Notes under the pieces: model-generated | The model's database searches: none | What the model was told of the DNA's origin: nothing | What the model saw: the letters and a program-made list of their open reading frames with translations, nothing else | Program-made: the position numbers and the translations under genes | DNA from: Acinetobacter calcoaceticus | GTDB lineage: Bacteria; Pseudomonadota; Gammaproteobacteria; Pseudomonadales; Moraxellaceae | Direction of reading: 5' to 3' | DNA: 64,000 bases | NCBI RefSeq assembly: GCF_900520355.1 | Contig: NZ_LS999521.1 | Span: forward strand, 1,116,001-1,180,000 | Part shown: positions 16,771 through 26,714 of the stretch, piece after piece | Numbering within the stretch: the stretch's first letter is position 1 | Layout of the letters: every line of letters begins with the position of its first letter

Positions 16771-18663
16771 ATGAACTTAATGAAGTCAGTTGTCTTAATT
16801 TTTGCCTCTTTGGCAGTGAATATTGCGTATTCAGCAGATATAAATCCATCTATTCAAAAATATTGGTCCATTGCAGAACAACAAAATCTAGATCAAGACA
16901 TTACATGGCAAAGGCTCATGTATGCAAATAAAGACCATAAAAGTGACGTCACTTATTCTGGTTATTTCATGTCAGAAAATGGGAAAAATAATTTAAAAGA
17001 AGAACTGAAAGCTGATATCTCGGCATTATTTATGCCTGCTCAAGATAATCAGTCGATTCGCTGTAAGTTTCCGGCACGCAGTCAGTGGCTCATACAAAAA
17101 GTAGGTATTCAAGAAAATGAATTGCCTCAAGTAAAATGTTCAGAATTTGAAAACTGGATTGGACAGATTAAGCCTCATAAAGCGACATTAATTTACGCTA
17201 CAGATTTTATGGGCAATCCTAGCTCTATGTTTGGCCATACGTTATTGCGTTTAGACCCAAAAGATCAGCAACAATTAAATCTAGTTTCTTATGCTGTAAA
17301 TTATGCAGCAACTGTGGCAGGGAACGATAACTGGTCATATGCATGGAAAGGCTTAACGGGGCAATATCCGGGTGAATATTCACTTATGCCTTATTATCGT
17401 AAGGTAAAAGAATATGGTGATTTTGAAAGTCGTGACCTATGGGAATATGAGCTAAATTTAACCCCTGAAGAAACACGGTTTTTAGTCGCTCATATTTGGG
17501 AAATGCAGCATGTAAGTTTTCCTTATTATTTTGTGAGTGATAACTGCGCCTATCGATTATTAGGATTAGTCGACTTAGTGAAACCTGAGTCTAGTCTACA
17601 AGAGAAATTCACTCATGCTTCCATCCCGATGGAAACCATTAAATCGATGCAGCAGCAAGGGCTAACCAAAGCGCCTATATATCGACCTGCTTTAGAAACT
17701 CAACTATTGGCCCAAGCTCATCAACATGGTGCATCTTTAGCGAAGGTTGCACATCAAATTACGATGATGCCAATTAAGCAGTCTACAGAGGTTTTACAAA
17801 CTTTTAGTGAGCAAGATCGGGCCAAAATTCTAGAGATGGCTTACGATGATTTATATCTTCAATTTACCAGCCGTCAAATAGAAGAAAGCATTGCTCAGCT
17901 GCAGTTGCGTCAACTTTTAGCGCTAAGAAGCCAGATTGATTTGGATAAACAGCGCCAAGAACCTAAACGACCAGAAAAAGAGCCAACTCAAGGCCATAAT
18001 GCACGTAATATTTCAGTGAAAGCAGGTGAGGTTCAAGGTGATAAGTTTATCGAAATTGTTCATCGGCAAGCCTATCACGACTTAATAGATCCTCAAGGGG
18101 GATACCGTGCGGGGACTCAATTACTGTTTTTAAATGGTAATGCGCAGTGGCGAGATGATCATTTAAAGCTAGAACGTCTTGATCTGTTAGAAGTAAATTC
18201 CTATAACCCGATTCAACCTTTTAAAACACCTTTGAGTTGGGGATTTAATTTAGGTTGGCGTCAGGAAGCAATTCATGATGGAAATTTTAGTGAAGAAAAA
18301 CATCATGGCGTAGCGAATTTTAATGCTCAGGTGGGCTACAGTTTTGCTGATTATGAGCGAAAGCATATTTGCTATGGGCAACTACAAAGCTACGTACAAA
18401 CAAGTTCTAATCTAGATAAAGGGTGGCGTGTAGGAATGGGCCCGACCTTAGGTTGTATGAATCAGTGGTTTGACCGGTTTAACTCTGTCGTACAGATTGA
18501 ATTGCCCTATTGGGAAGACCAAAATCAATGGAATTTGAGAGTAAATACCCAGTGGCAATATGTGATTAATAGCAATAATGCCGTTCGATTAAACTGGGAT
18601 TATGAACAACAAAATCATCAAGACTGGATGAAATCTAGTTTAGGCTACGTTTGGTTTTTTTAA
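16771..18663 (+). CDS. DUF4105 protein (Lnb N-terminal periplasmic domain family)
   Basis: Exported protein of about 630 residues. An N-terminal signal peptide ends near residue 21 (AYSA), the DUF4105/Lnb-type domain spans about 135-330 and a beta-rich C-terminal region spans about 400-630. The conserved His is visible in SSMFGHTLLRL (His156) and a Cys in SDNCAYRLL (Cys259), the pair thought to be catalytic in the Gram-positive lipoprotein acyltransferase Lnb. The start could be ATG 16771 or 16780; no strong ribosome-binding site is seen, which together with the preceding terminator suggests low expression. Gram-negative members have no activity known to me. The C-terminal part could pack against the outer membrane, as it has many aromatic, alternating strands. 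Confidence 0.8.
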   Translation: MNLMKSVVLIFASLAVNIAYSADINPSIQKYWSIAEQQNLDQDITWQRLMYANKDHKSDVTYSGYFMSENGKNNLKEELKADISALFMPAQDNQSIRCKFPARSQWLIQKVGIQENELPQVKCSEFENWIGQIKPHKATLIYATDFMGNPSSMFGHTLLRLDPKDQQQLNLVSYAVNYAATVAGNDNWSYAWKGLTGQYPGEYSLMPYYRKVKEYGDFESRDLWEYELNLTPEETRFLVAHIWEMQHVSFPYYFVSDNCAYRLLGLVDLVKPESSLQEKFTHASIPMETIKSMQQQGLTKAPIYRPALETQLLAQAHQHGASLAKVAHQITMMPIKQSTEVLQTFSEQDRAKILEMAYDDLYLQFTSRQIEESIAQLQLRQLLALRSQIDLDKQRQEPKRPEKEPTQGHNARNISVKAGEVQGDKFIEIVHRQAYHDLIDPQGGYRAGTQLLFLNGNAQWRDDHLKLERLDLLEVNSYNPIQPFKTPLSWGFNLGWRQEAIHDGNFSEEKHHGVANFNAQVGYSFADYERKHICYGQLQSYVQTSSNLDKGWRVGMGPTLGCMNQWFDRFNSVVQIELPYWEDQNQWNLRVNTQWQYVINSNNAVRLNWDYEQQNHQDWMKSSLGYVWFF

Positions 18664-18680
18664 ATAGTATTAAGTATAAG

Positions 18681-18718
18681 AAAAAAGAGAAATGATGTTA
18701 TTCATTTCTCTTTTTTTG
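18681..18718. terminator. Bidirectional terminator between DUF4105 gene and ampC
   Basis: AGAGAAATGA pairs with TCATTTCTCT, with an A run before and a T run after. Confidence 0.9.
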
Positions 18719-18734
18719 TTTTTAGAAAAGACGA

Positions 18735-19904
<1,170 letters not shown>

Positions 19905-19988
19905 TTAAAAATAAAGATGCGTACTTTTATAACAAAAATCACATAATTTAATTGTTATGTTTTATAGAATAAAAGCTGTATTTAGATA

Positions 19989-20014
19989 TAAAAAAACCCA
20001 ACTCAGTTGGGCTT
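19989..20014 (-). terminator. Intrinsic terminator after folE
   Basis: On the minus strand GCCCAACTGAGTTGGG folds into a short hairpin followed by seven T. Confidence 0.85.
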
Positions 20015-20037
20015 TTAAATTTATTACTAAAAAGAAT

Positions 20038-20592
20038 TTAGTAACTTTCAGGTACAGCACCTAAGAACTCACGGCGTGATTCTTTATCGGTTTTAAAGTC
20101 TCCGATAAATGAAACTGTACGAGTGGTTGACTCTTGTTTGCCTACACCACGCATCATCATGCACATATGTGCTGAATCGATGACTACAGCGACACCGCGA
20201 GCGCCCGTGACTTCAGCCACAGCTTCTGCAATTTGCTGAGTCAGGTTTTCCTGAATTTGCAAACGACGTGCAAACATTTCGGTAATACGTGCAAATTTCG
20301 ATAAGCCAAGCACTTTACCTTCTGGTAGATAGGCAATATGAACTCGGCCATAGAATGGGAGGAGATGATGTTCGCAAAGCGAATAGAATTCAATATTCTT
20401 CACCAATACCATTTCATGGTTATCTGATGGGAAAACAGCATTATTGGTGACTTCTTCTAAAGTTTTACTATAGCCAGAAGTTAAATATGAAAAAGCTTTA
20501 GCCGCACGCACAGGCGTATCTTTAAGGCCGGGACGATCAAGATCTTCACCGACGGCAGTCAGAATATTTGCGTACGATTGCTGCATAGACAT
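20038..20592 (-). CDS. folE: GTP cyclohydrolase I (FolE, zinc type)
   Basis: Converts GTP to 7,8-dihydroneopterin triphosphate, the first step of folate and queuosine-type pterin synthesis. The ATG at 20592 gives 184 residues; a GTG at 20604 would add four. Zinc ligands are visible in [10 protein letters not shown] and in HMCMMMRG, with the QE-S-TRT motif after it. Type IA enzyme, zinc dependent. It lies downstream of the smr gene with a gap of about 85 bases and may form the end of the trp-smr transcript, or have its own promoter. Confidence 0.95.
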   Translation of the reverse strand: MSMQQSYANILTAVGEDLDRPGLKDTPVRAAKAFSYLTSGYSKTLEEVTNNAVFPSDNHEMVLVKNIEFYSLCEHHLLPFYGRVHIAYLPEGKVLGLSKFARITEMFARRLQIQENLTQQIAEAVAEVTGARGVAVVIDSAHMCMMMRGVGKQESTTRTVSFIGDFKTDKESRREFLGAVPESY

Positions 20593-20676
20593 AAGAATGT
20601 TCACTTACACTGGTTGAACAAAACGGCATTCTATCAGAAAACTATAAAAAGTCTGAATTCTGTAGAAAATGCCGCT

Positions 20677-21366
20677 TTATTGTTGGTACTTGGGATTTTT
20701 TTCTGCGCGTTTAAGCAGTACGAGAACGGCACCTGTGCCGCCTTGATTTTCAGGTGCGCTCACAAAAGCTAAAACATCGCGGTGCTGGCGCAACCACCCG
20801 TTAACATAGGTTTTTAAAACTGCTTCAGGACCTTTGCCGTGTACGATCTTGATGACATTTTGATTTTCATCTTTTGCCATCTGGATAACTTGTAAAACCG
20901 CGTCACGTGCTTGTTCAATCGTACAGCCGTGTAAATCTACTGCTTCAAACCAGCGCATTTTTCCAGCTTTTAAGTCTTCGAAAACTTTATGCTGAAGTGT
21001 GGCAATGCGATAGCTTAGCGTTGCTTGACTCGCGACAGGGTTTAGAGCGGCTTGAGTGTCTGATAACTCGGCATGCTCAGTGTCACGGGCACCTTCGGCA
21101 GCTGCACGTTTAGCTAATGTTTGAGCATCAACTTTTTTGACACGAGGTGGTCTGACATCAGCAACATTACTATTGTTGATGGGCTTAACACCTGCAACAG
21201 CTTGTTGAAACAGATTTGTATCTTCCAATTCTTCAGAAACAGCCTGAGATTTTTTAGTCTCAGGCTGATTTGCGATTTTGCTTGAATGAGGATTGGAGAT
21301 TTGCTTTTTAAATTGCTTCAATAACTTTTGTTGCTCTTTAGAAAGCGTTGAATCTTTATTACTCAT
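20677..21366 (-). CDS. Smr/MutS2-domain protein (SmrA-like)
   Basis: A 229-residue protein with a charged, probably disordered N-terminal part (about 1-130) and a C-terminal Smr domain (about 140-225). The Smr motifs are present: VDLHGCTIEQA, then IVHGKG, and the late GGTGA(V) segment. Smr proteins are nicking or RNA endonucleases, related to the C-terminus of MutS2; some cleave mRNA at stalled ribosomes. It starts nine bases downstream of trpC, so it is co-transcribed with the tryptophan genes, without an obvious functional link. Confidence 0.9.
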   Translation of the reverse strand: MSNKDSTLSKEQQKLLKQFKKQISNPHSSKIANQPETKKSQAVSEELEDTNLFQQAVAGVKPINNSNVADVRPPRVKKVDAQTLAKRAAAEGARDTEHAELSDTQAALNPVASQATLSYRIATLQHKVFEDLKAGKMRWFEAVDLHGCTIEQARDAVLQVIQMAKDENQNVIKIVHGKGPEAVLKTYVNGWLRQHRDVLAFVSAPENQGGTGAVLVLLKRAEKNPKYQQ

Positions 21367-21375
21367 ATATCTTCA

Positions 21376-22182
21376 TTAAACCGTTTGAGGTTGTCCAAAA
21401 AGGGCGGTAAAGGCTTGATCTGGTCTTGGCTGTTTCATAAAACTTTCGCCAACCAAGAATGTGTGAATATCGTGCTCTTGCATCATACGAACATCATCTG
21501 GAGTGGCAATACCACTTTCAGTCACAAGTAAACGTGAAGATGAAAGCAAGTTTTTCAAACGAATAGATGTCTTTAAATCTACATCAAAGGTTTTTAAATT
21601 ACGGTTATTCACGCCTAATAAACATTGCTCAGATAACTTTAAAGCACGTTCCAGTTCTTCTTCATCATGAACTTCAACCAATACATCAAGTTGATGTTCA
21701 AAAGCAGTTTTAGACATTTCTTCAAGTTGTTGATCTGACAAAGATGCAACAATCAATAAAATACAGTCAGCATGTAAAGCACGCGCTTCAACTACATTAT
21801 ATGGATCGATCAGAAAGTCTTTACGCAAAGCTGGTAACGCACAGTGGCTTCGAGCAATGGCAATATTTTCATCCGCACCCTGAAAAAAATCAACATCAGT
21901 CAAAACAGATAAACATGCTGCTCCAGCTTGTTCGTACTGCTCGGCAATTTCAGCAGGATTAAAATCTGCACGAATAATGCCTTTTGATGGAGATGCTTTT
22001 TTAATTTCAGCAATCACGGCAGGGCGTTTGTGCTGTAAAGCTTTTGCAAATCCTCGTACAGGAGTCGCAGCTTTAGCAAGTTCTTCAACGTCTTGCAAAT
22101 TACGTTGTTTTAAACGCGCAGCAAGTTCCTCATGTTTACGGTCAACAATTTTACCTAAAATGGTATTTTGAATATTAATCAT
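21376..22182 (-). CDS. trpC: Indole-3-glycerol phosphate synthase
   Basis: Closes the indole ring of indole-3-glycerol phosphate in tryptophan synthesis. It is a single-domain (beta/alpha)8 barrel of 268 residues, not fused to TrpF. Conserved residues are visible in AEIKKASPSKG near residue 56, DPYNVVEARALHADCILLI, GVNNRNLKTF and VTESGI. Third gene of trpGDC, nine bases behind trpD; the smr gene follows after nine bases. Confidence 0.97.
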   Translation of the reverse strand: MINIQNTILGKIVDRKHEELAARLKQRNLQDVEELAKAATPVRGFAKALQHKRPAVIAEIKKASPSKGIIRADFNPAEIAEQYEQAGAACLSVLTDVDFFQGADENIAIARSHCALPALRKDFLIDPYNVVEARALHADCILLIVASLSDQQLEEMSKTAFEHQLDVLVEVHDEEELERALKLSEQCLLGVNNRNLKTFDVDLKTSIRLKNLLSSSRLLVTESGIATPDDVRMMQEHDIHTFLVGESFMKQPRPDQAFTALFGQPQTV

Positions 22183-22191
22183 GAGAAGTCC

Positions 22192-23241
22192 TTAATCTGC
22201 CTGACATTGTTTTAATGTTTTAGTAAATTCTGCCAAAACACTCATTTTCTCTAATGCTTGTCCGCCATAGATAATATCTTGAGCGAATGTAACAGCTTGA
22301 GCATAGGTTTTGGTAATGCCTGAGACATAAATACCTGCACCTGCATTGAGAGCAATCATATTTGCTGCTTTTTCGCCAATGTCAGATTTATTTTTACCTA
22401 GTGCATCTTTAATCAGCTTTAAGCTTGCTGCGGCATCTGCTACCACTAAACCATTTAAGGTTTGTGATTCAATGCCGACATCTTCTGGATTAAGCGTCCA
22501 TTCGGTAATTTCGCCATCTTTAAGCTCTGCAACAGCAGTAGGGGCAGCAAGGCTGATTTCATCAAGTCCATCTCTTGAATGAACTACCATGACATGCTCA
22601 GCACCAAGTTGCTTCATAACCTCGGCAATAGGACGGCAAAGTTCATCTGAAAATACCCCAATAACAAAACGTTTTACACCAGCCGGATTCGTAAGCGGGC
22701 CGAGTAAATTGAAAATGCTGCGAACACCAAGCTCACGACGTGGGCCTACAGCATATTTCATTGCTTTGTGGTGGTTTGGAGCAAATAAAAAGCCTACACC
22801 CATCTCACGAATGCAGCGCTCAGTTTGTTGCATATCTAAATCAAGGTTAATACCTGCTTGTTCAAGTAGGTCAGATGAACCAGATTTACTTGAAACACCT
22901 CGGTTACCATGCTTTGCAATGGTTGCACCCGCTGCTGCAATCACAAAGCTTGAAGCCGTAGAGACGTTAAATAAATTTTGCCCATCACCGCCAGTACCGA
23001 CAATATCAACTAAATATTTGATATCACTGACATCAATTTTAATAGCGAATTCACGCATAACACGTGCGGCAGCAGTAATTTCGTCAATACTTTCACCTTT
23101 CATGCGAAGGCCCATCATCAAAGCACCAATTTGTGCTTCGGTTGCCTCACCTTGCATGATGCTGCGCATAATGTCTTCCATTTGCGGCTGAGTCAGGTGA
23201 ATATTTTTTGTAATATGGTTAAGTGCTTGTTGAATGTTCAT
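22192..23241 (-). CDS. trpD: Anthranilate phosphoribosyltransferase
   Basis: Transfers phosphoribose from PRPP to anthranilate. Starting at ATG 23241 it has 349 residues; the longer frame begins with a GTG next to the trpG stop. The PRPP loop VGTGGDG lies near residue 80, followed by the [12 protein letters not shown] segment and the substrate-binding [20 protein letters not shown]. The stop of trpG lies ten bases upstream, so translation is probably coupled. The opposite strand holds a 200-codon frame that is only a shadow of this gene. Confidence 0.97.
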   Translation of the reverse strand: MNIQQALNHITKNIHLTQPQMEDIMRSIMQGEATEAQIGALMMGLRMKGESIDEITAAARVMREFAIKIDVSDIKYLVDIVGTGGDGQNLFNVSTASSFVIAAAGATIAKHGNRGVSSKSGSSDLLEQAGINLDLDMQQTERCIREMGVGFLFAPNHHKAMKYAVGPRRELGVRSIFNLLGPLTNPAGVKRFVIGVFSDELCRPIAEVMKQLGAEHVMVVHSRDGLDEISLAAPTAVAELKDGEITEWTLNPEDVGIESQTLNGLVVADAAASLKLIKDALGKNKSDIGEKAANMIALNAGAGIYVSGITKTYAQAVTFAQDIIYGGQALEKMSVLAEFTKTLKQCQAD

Positions 23242-23250
23242 AAATATCAC

Positions 23251-23835
23251 TTATGCATAAATATCTAAAAAGTTTTTAAAGATTTGATGACCATGTTGGC
23301 TCAAGATTGATTCTGGATGGAACTGCACACCTTCAACAGGCAATGTCTTATGTTTAACACCCATAATTTCTTCCATTGAGCCATCTGCTTCATTGGTCCA
23401 GCACGTTACTTCAAGGCAATCAGGCAGCGTTTGCTGATCAATAACCAAAGAGTGATAACGAGTTGCCGAGAATGGGCTAGGGAGATTACTGAAAATACCT
23501 TTATCACTATGGTACATATCAGATAAACGTCCGTGCATAACCGTTTTGGCTCTTACAATGTTTCCGCCAAAAGCTTGCCCAATACTTTGATGCCCTAAAC
23601 ACACGCCAAGCAAAGGAATTTTTCCGGCAAAGTGATTAATTGCAGGAATTGAAATACCTGCTTCACTTGGAGAGCAAGGGCCTGGACCAATAACCAGATA
23701 TTTAGGTTGCCATCGTTCAATATCCTCTAATGTGACTTGATCATTGCGAACAACTTTTACTTCCTGATCCAACTCGCCAAAGTACTGGACGATGTTGTAG
23801 GTAAAAGAGTCGTAATTGTCGATCATTAGAAGCAT
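23251..23835 (-). CDS. trpG: Anthranilate synthase component II (glutamine amidotransferase)
   Basis: Supplies ammonia from glutamine for anthranilate synthesis; in Acinetobacter the same subunit can also serve 4-aminobenzoate synthase. Class-I amidotransferase of 194 residues with nucleophile Cys79 in LGVCLGHQ and the His-Glu pair in VQFHPES. First gene of trpGDC; trpE is not in the window, in agreement with the split tryptophan genes of this genus. A GAGG site lies eleven bases before ATG 23835; an alternative ATG lies three codons downstream. No leader peptide with Trp codons was seen. Confidence 0.96.
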   Translation of the reverse strand: MLLMIDNYDSFTYNIVQYFGELDQEVKVVRNDQVTLEDIERWQPKYLVIGPGPCSPSEAGISIPAINHFAGKIPLLGVCLGHQSIGQAFGGNIVRAKTVMHGRLSDMYHSDKGIFSNLPSPFSATRYHSLVIDQQTLPDCLEVTCWTNEADGSMEEIMGVKHKTLPVEGVQFHPESILSQHGHQIFKNFLDIYA

Positions 23836-23929
23836 GATGAACTTAACCTCATAATAATTAATATATATTTAATAAATGACTAGAGTAGTTACTCACATTA
23901 ATACTCACTTTTAGAAAGAACTTCTTGGT

Positions 23930-23960
23930 TAAAAAATAAAAAGCCGCTATCTAAGCGGCT
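23930..23960 (-). terminator. Intrinsic terminator after the GNAT gene
   Basis: On the minus strand AGCCGCT pairs with AGCGGCT around five bases, followed by a T-rich tract. Confidence 0.85.
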
Positions 23961-24079
23961 AATGTACCAGAATTTGCTTTACTTGTAATAACTTCATGCT
24001 TTATTACTAGCAAAACCATATCAATAATTATAAGTCGATGTATTTCTTAAACTAAAAAAGAGGGGAGTAAAGCGGTAAT

Positions 24080-24541
24080 TTAATTTGAAATTGTCTTTGT
24101 ATCAAGGGGCAAAAGTTGCCACACAAAGTTTTCTTGATTAAGTGGAGTAAAGCCTATTTTTTTATAGAGACCAGAGGCTGTACTGGTAAGTAACATAATT
24201 CTGCGAAGTTTTAGAGACTCCAAGTGTTCTAAACAACATTTCATTAACCATCGCCCTAACCCCATTTTTTGAAACTCATCAATTACAAAAACATCTTTTA
24301 CATAAGCAAAGGTTGCATAATCTGTAATGATACGAGCAAGGCCAATTTGTCGGTTGTTCGGATCATATAAACCAAAGCATAAGCTATGTTGTATAGCAGT
24401 TTGCGTTGTTTCTAAATCAATCCCTTTTGCCCATTTTGAATGGTGTAGAAATGAATGAATAACTTCTATGTTGAGTTTAGAGGGATCTGTAGAAACAGTA
24501 TAATGATCATCACGTGAGGCTACGAAATTGGATACCTGCAT
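24080..24541 (-). CDS. GNAT family N-acetyltransferase
   Basis: A 153-residue acetyl-CoA-dependent acyltransferase. The acetyl-CoA loop is visible as QKMGLGRWLMK near residue 95-105, preceded by strand FVKDVFV-like residues (AYVKDVFVIDEF) and followed by a GLYKKIGF segment typical of motif B. The substrate is not predictable. Single gene with its own terminator. The 370 bases upstream (24542-24911) belong to an intergenic stretch described separately. Confidence 0.88.
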   Translation of the reverse strand: MQVSNFVASRDDHYTVSTDPSKLNIEVIHSFLHHSKWAKGIDLETTQTAIQHSLCFGLYDPNNRQIGLARIITDYATFAYVKDVFVIDEFQKMGLGRWLMKCCLEHLESLKLRRIMLLTSTASGLYKKIGFTPLNQENFVWQLLPLDTKTISN

Positions 24542-24911
24542 AGGGAAACCCTTTAATTCAAAAAATATTGAATACGGTTAAAAATAGCATAGTGCGTACA
24601 AGGTTTTCTTCAAAGCTACCTTTTTATAGTTACCATTATGTTTCTTAATCACTCATAAAAATTAAAAAATTTTTGATGGCTAATAGTTGATGAAATATCG
24701 ATGAAAAAGTCCGATTAGCTTTATGAGTTTGATAAATTCAATTTTTACGTAATTAGAAAAAAATAAGAAGCTATTTATTCGTTAGAAATTTGCTGAAACC
24801 AATCAGCTTTGATACACCTTAATCTGTTTAAAAATAGTGATAACTACAATTAAGGCAGAATAAGATTTTCATTAGAAATAAAAATTATTCTGCCTGAGTC
24901 AAAAGAGAAGA
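24542..24911. other. Intergenic stretch, AT-rich, one long inverted repeat
   Basis: No gene seen. GGCAGAATAA (24854-24863) and TTATTCTGCC (24885-24894) are perfect complements around a 21-base loop. This lies downstream of the aminopeptidase gene and may be its terminator, although no good T run follows on the minus strand. Confidence 0.5.
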
Positions 24912-26714
24912 TTAAATCGCACGAGTGTTGTAAATCAGCCAGTCTAAAACCTCGCCAGACAAATGTTCAGCTAGTCTTTCTTGAACCATTTGGTGATAGG
25001 TATTTAGCCAGTCTTTCTCTTCATTATTGAGCATATCAACAACGATACAATCTAAATGAATTGGACAAAGCGTGAGTGTTTCAAACTCTAAAAATTCACC
25101 GTAAGTTTTTTCAAACCCAGAGTGAAGACGGTTTGCCACCAGATTCTCAATGCGAATACCATATTGTCCTTCATGATAAAGACCAGGTTCATTGGAAAGA
25201 ATCATTCCCTCACGTAATTTGCTGTGGGCATGTATAGGTGCGTAATAAGAGAGAACTTGAGGTCCTTCATGAACATTAAGAGCAAAACCTACGCCGTGTC
25301 CTGTTCCATGGCGATAATCTAGACCATATTGCCATAAGGTATGTCGACAAATTGAATCGAGTAGCGGTGCAGCTAAACCTTCTGGATAAATAGTTTTTGC
25401 CAAAGTAATATGACATTTTAAAACCAAGGTATAGTCACGTTTTTGTTGAGATGTTGGCACCCCCACTGGAACTACACGAGTAATATCCGTTGTACCATCA
25501 ACATATTGCCCACCTGAGTCAATCAGCAATAACCCATCGCCTTCAATAAATGAATAGTGCTCCTCAGTTGCGCGGTAGTGAGGTAGAGCGCCATTGGCAT
25601 TAAAGCCGGAAATAGTTGAAAAACTTGGTCCTATAAATCCGTCTTGCTGAGCGCGGTAGGCAGTAATCTTCTCATCTATTGTCAGTTCTGAAATGCGTTC
25701 ACCATGATGAAGTGCTTTTTCCAACCAATGGAAAAAGTGGCAAAGCGCGACCCCATCTTTAATCATTGCATGACGGATATGAGCAATTTCGCTTTCATGC
25801 TTACGCGATTTAAAAAGTGTACTTGGGTTGATGTCGTATACAACTTGAATATCTTTTGCGATGGCTTGTTCATGAAAAATCGATACTTTGGCCGGATCTA
25901 AAAGCACAGATGGATCAGAAATATTTGCTAAAAACTTAGCCGTATCTTTGTAATCAACAATTTCAATACCATCGGCTGCCAAAGCTTGCTGAATGCTTAT
26001 ATCAACTTTGTCCGCATCAATGAAAAGAACAGCTTGATTTTTACTAATATATAAATGAGACAGGAATACAGGGTTATATTCCACATCTTGTCCACGTGCA
26101 TTTAGGACCCATGCAATATCATCTAAAGATGAAATGAAATGCCCCGAAATATTCTTGCTATGTAAAGTCTCACGAATAGCCTGAATTTTTTCTTTACGAG
26201 ATAGCGTATTTAGCCCTTCAGGCATTAAATGGATTTTTTCAGATGGTAGTTCTGGACGGTCTAACCAAATCTCTCCGATTAAATCTTGCTGGGTCTTGAG
26301 TTTATAATTATTAAGTCTTGCAGTATGTTCGAGCGCCTTAAATTGCTGAATCGATAAGGTATGTCCATTTACCGCAATGACTGATTCTGGTTGTAGATTT
26401 TTTTCAATCCAAGCGAGATGCATTGAAGACTCATCACTGGTCAGCTTTTGAAGATTAAAGCCAGTTCTAACAAGTTGTTGCTCAGCTTGTACCCAATAGC
26501 GACCATCTGCCCATAGACCTGCAAAGTTTTGAGTGACTACGAGCGTACCAACAGAACCACTAAAACCACTGAGCCATTGTCTTGCTTTCCAGTAATCCGG
26601 TAAATATTCTGACATATGTGGATCAGCGCTCATCACAACCAAAGCATGAACCTGCTGATTGCGCATGAGTTCACGAAGTTTCTCAAGTTTTTCTGGAACA
26701 GTTAAATCGGTCAT
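24912..26714 (-). CDS. Xaa-Pro aminopeptidase (M24B family, large APP1/AMPP-type)
   Basis: Metallopeptidase that removes an N-terminal residue preceding proline. At 600 residues it belongs to the three-domain cytosolic type (as in eukaryotic APP1), longer than E. coli PepP (441). Two creatinase-like N-terminal domains span about 1-310. The pita-bread catalytic domain follows, with metal ligands in LLIDSGGQYVDGTTDITR (two Asp), GHGVGFALNVHEGP (His), LSNEPGLY (Glu) and IRIENL (Glu). Its start overlaps the stop of the POT-family transporter gene by four bases (ATGA), so the two form a translationally coupled uptake-and-cleavage pair for proline-containing peptides. Confidence 0.93.
   Translation of the reverse strand: MTDLTVPEKLEKLRELMRNQQVHALVVMSADPHMSEYLPDYWKARQWLSGFSGSVGTLVVTQNFAGLWADGRYWVQAEQQLVRTGFNLQKLTSDESSMHLAWIEKNLQPESVIAVNGHTLSIQQFKALEHTARLNNYKLKTQQDLIGEIWLDRPELPSEKIHLMPEGLNTLSRKEKIQAIRETLHSKNISGHFISSLDDIAWVLNARGQDVEYNPVFLSHLYISKNQAVLFIDADKVDISIQQALAADGIEIVDYKDTAKFLANISDPSVLLDPAKVSIFHEQAIAKDIQVVYDINPSTLFKSRKHESEIAHIRHAMIKDGVALCHFFHWLEKALHHGERISELTIDEKITAYRAQQDGFIGPSFSTISGFNANGALPHYRATEEHYSFIEGDGLLLIDSGGQYVDGTTDITRVVPVGVPTSQQKRDYTLVLKCHITLAKTIYPEGLAAPLLDSICRHTLWQYGLDYRHGTGHGVGFALNVHEGPQVLSYYAPIHAHSKLREGMILSNEPGLYHEGQYGIRIENLVANRLHSGFEKTYGEFLEFETLTLCPIHLDCIVVDMLNNEEKDWLNTYHQMVQERLAEHLSGEVLDWLIYNTRAI

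Noticed and set aside
22589..23191. 200-codon plus-strand frame opposite trpD
   Set aside because: Shadow of a well-conserved minus-strand gene: low-complexity composition rich in Ser, Pro and Arg, no start signal.
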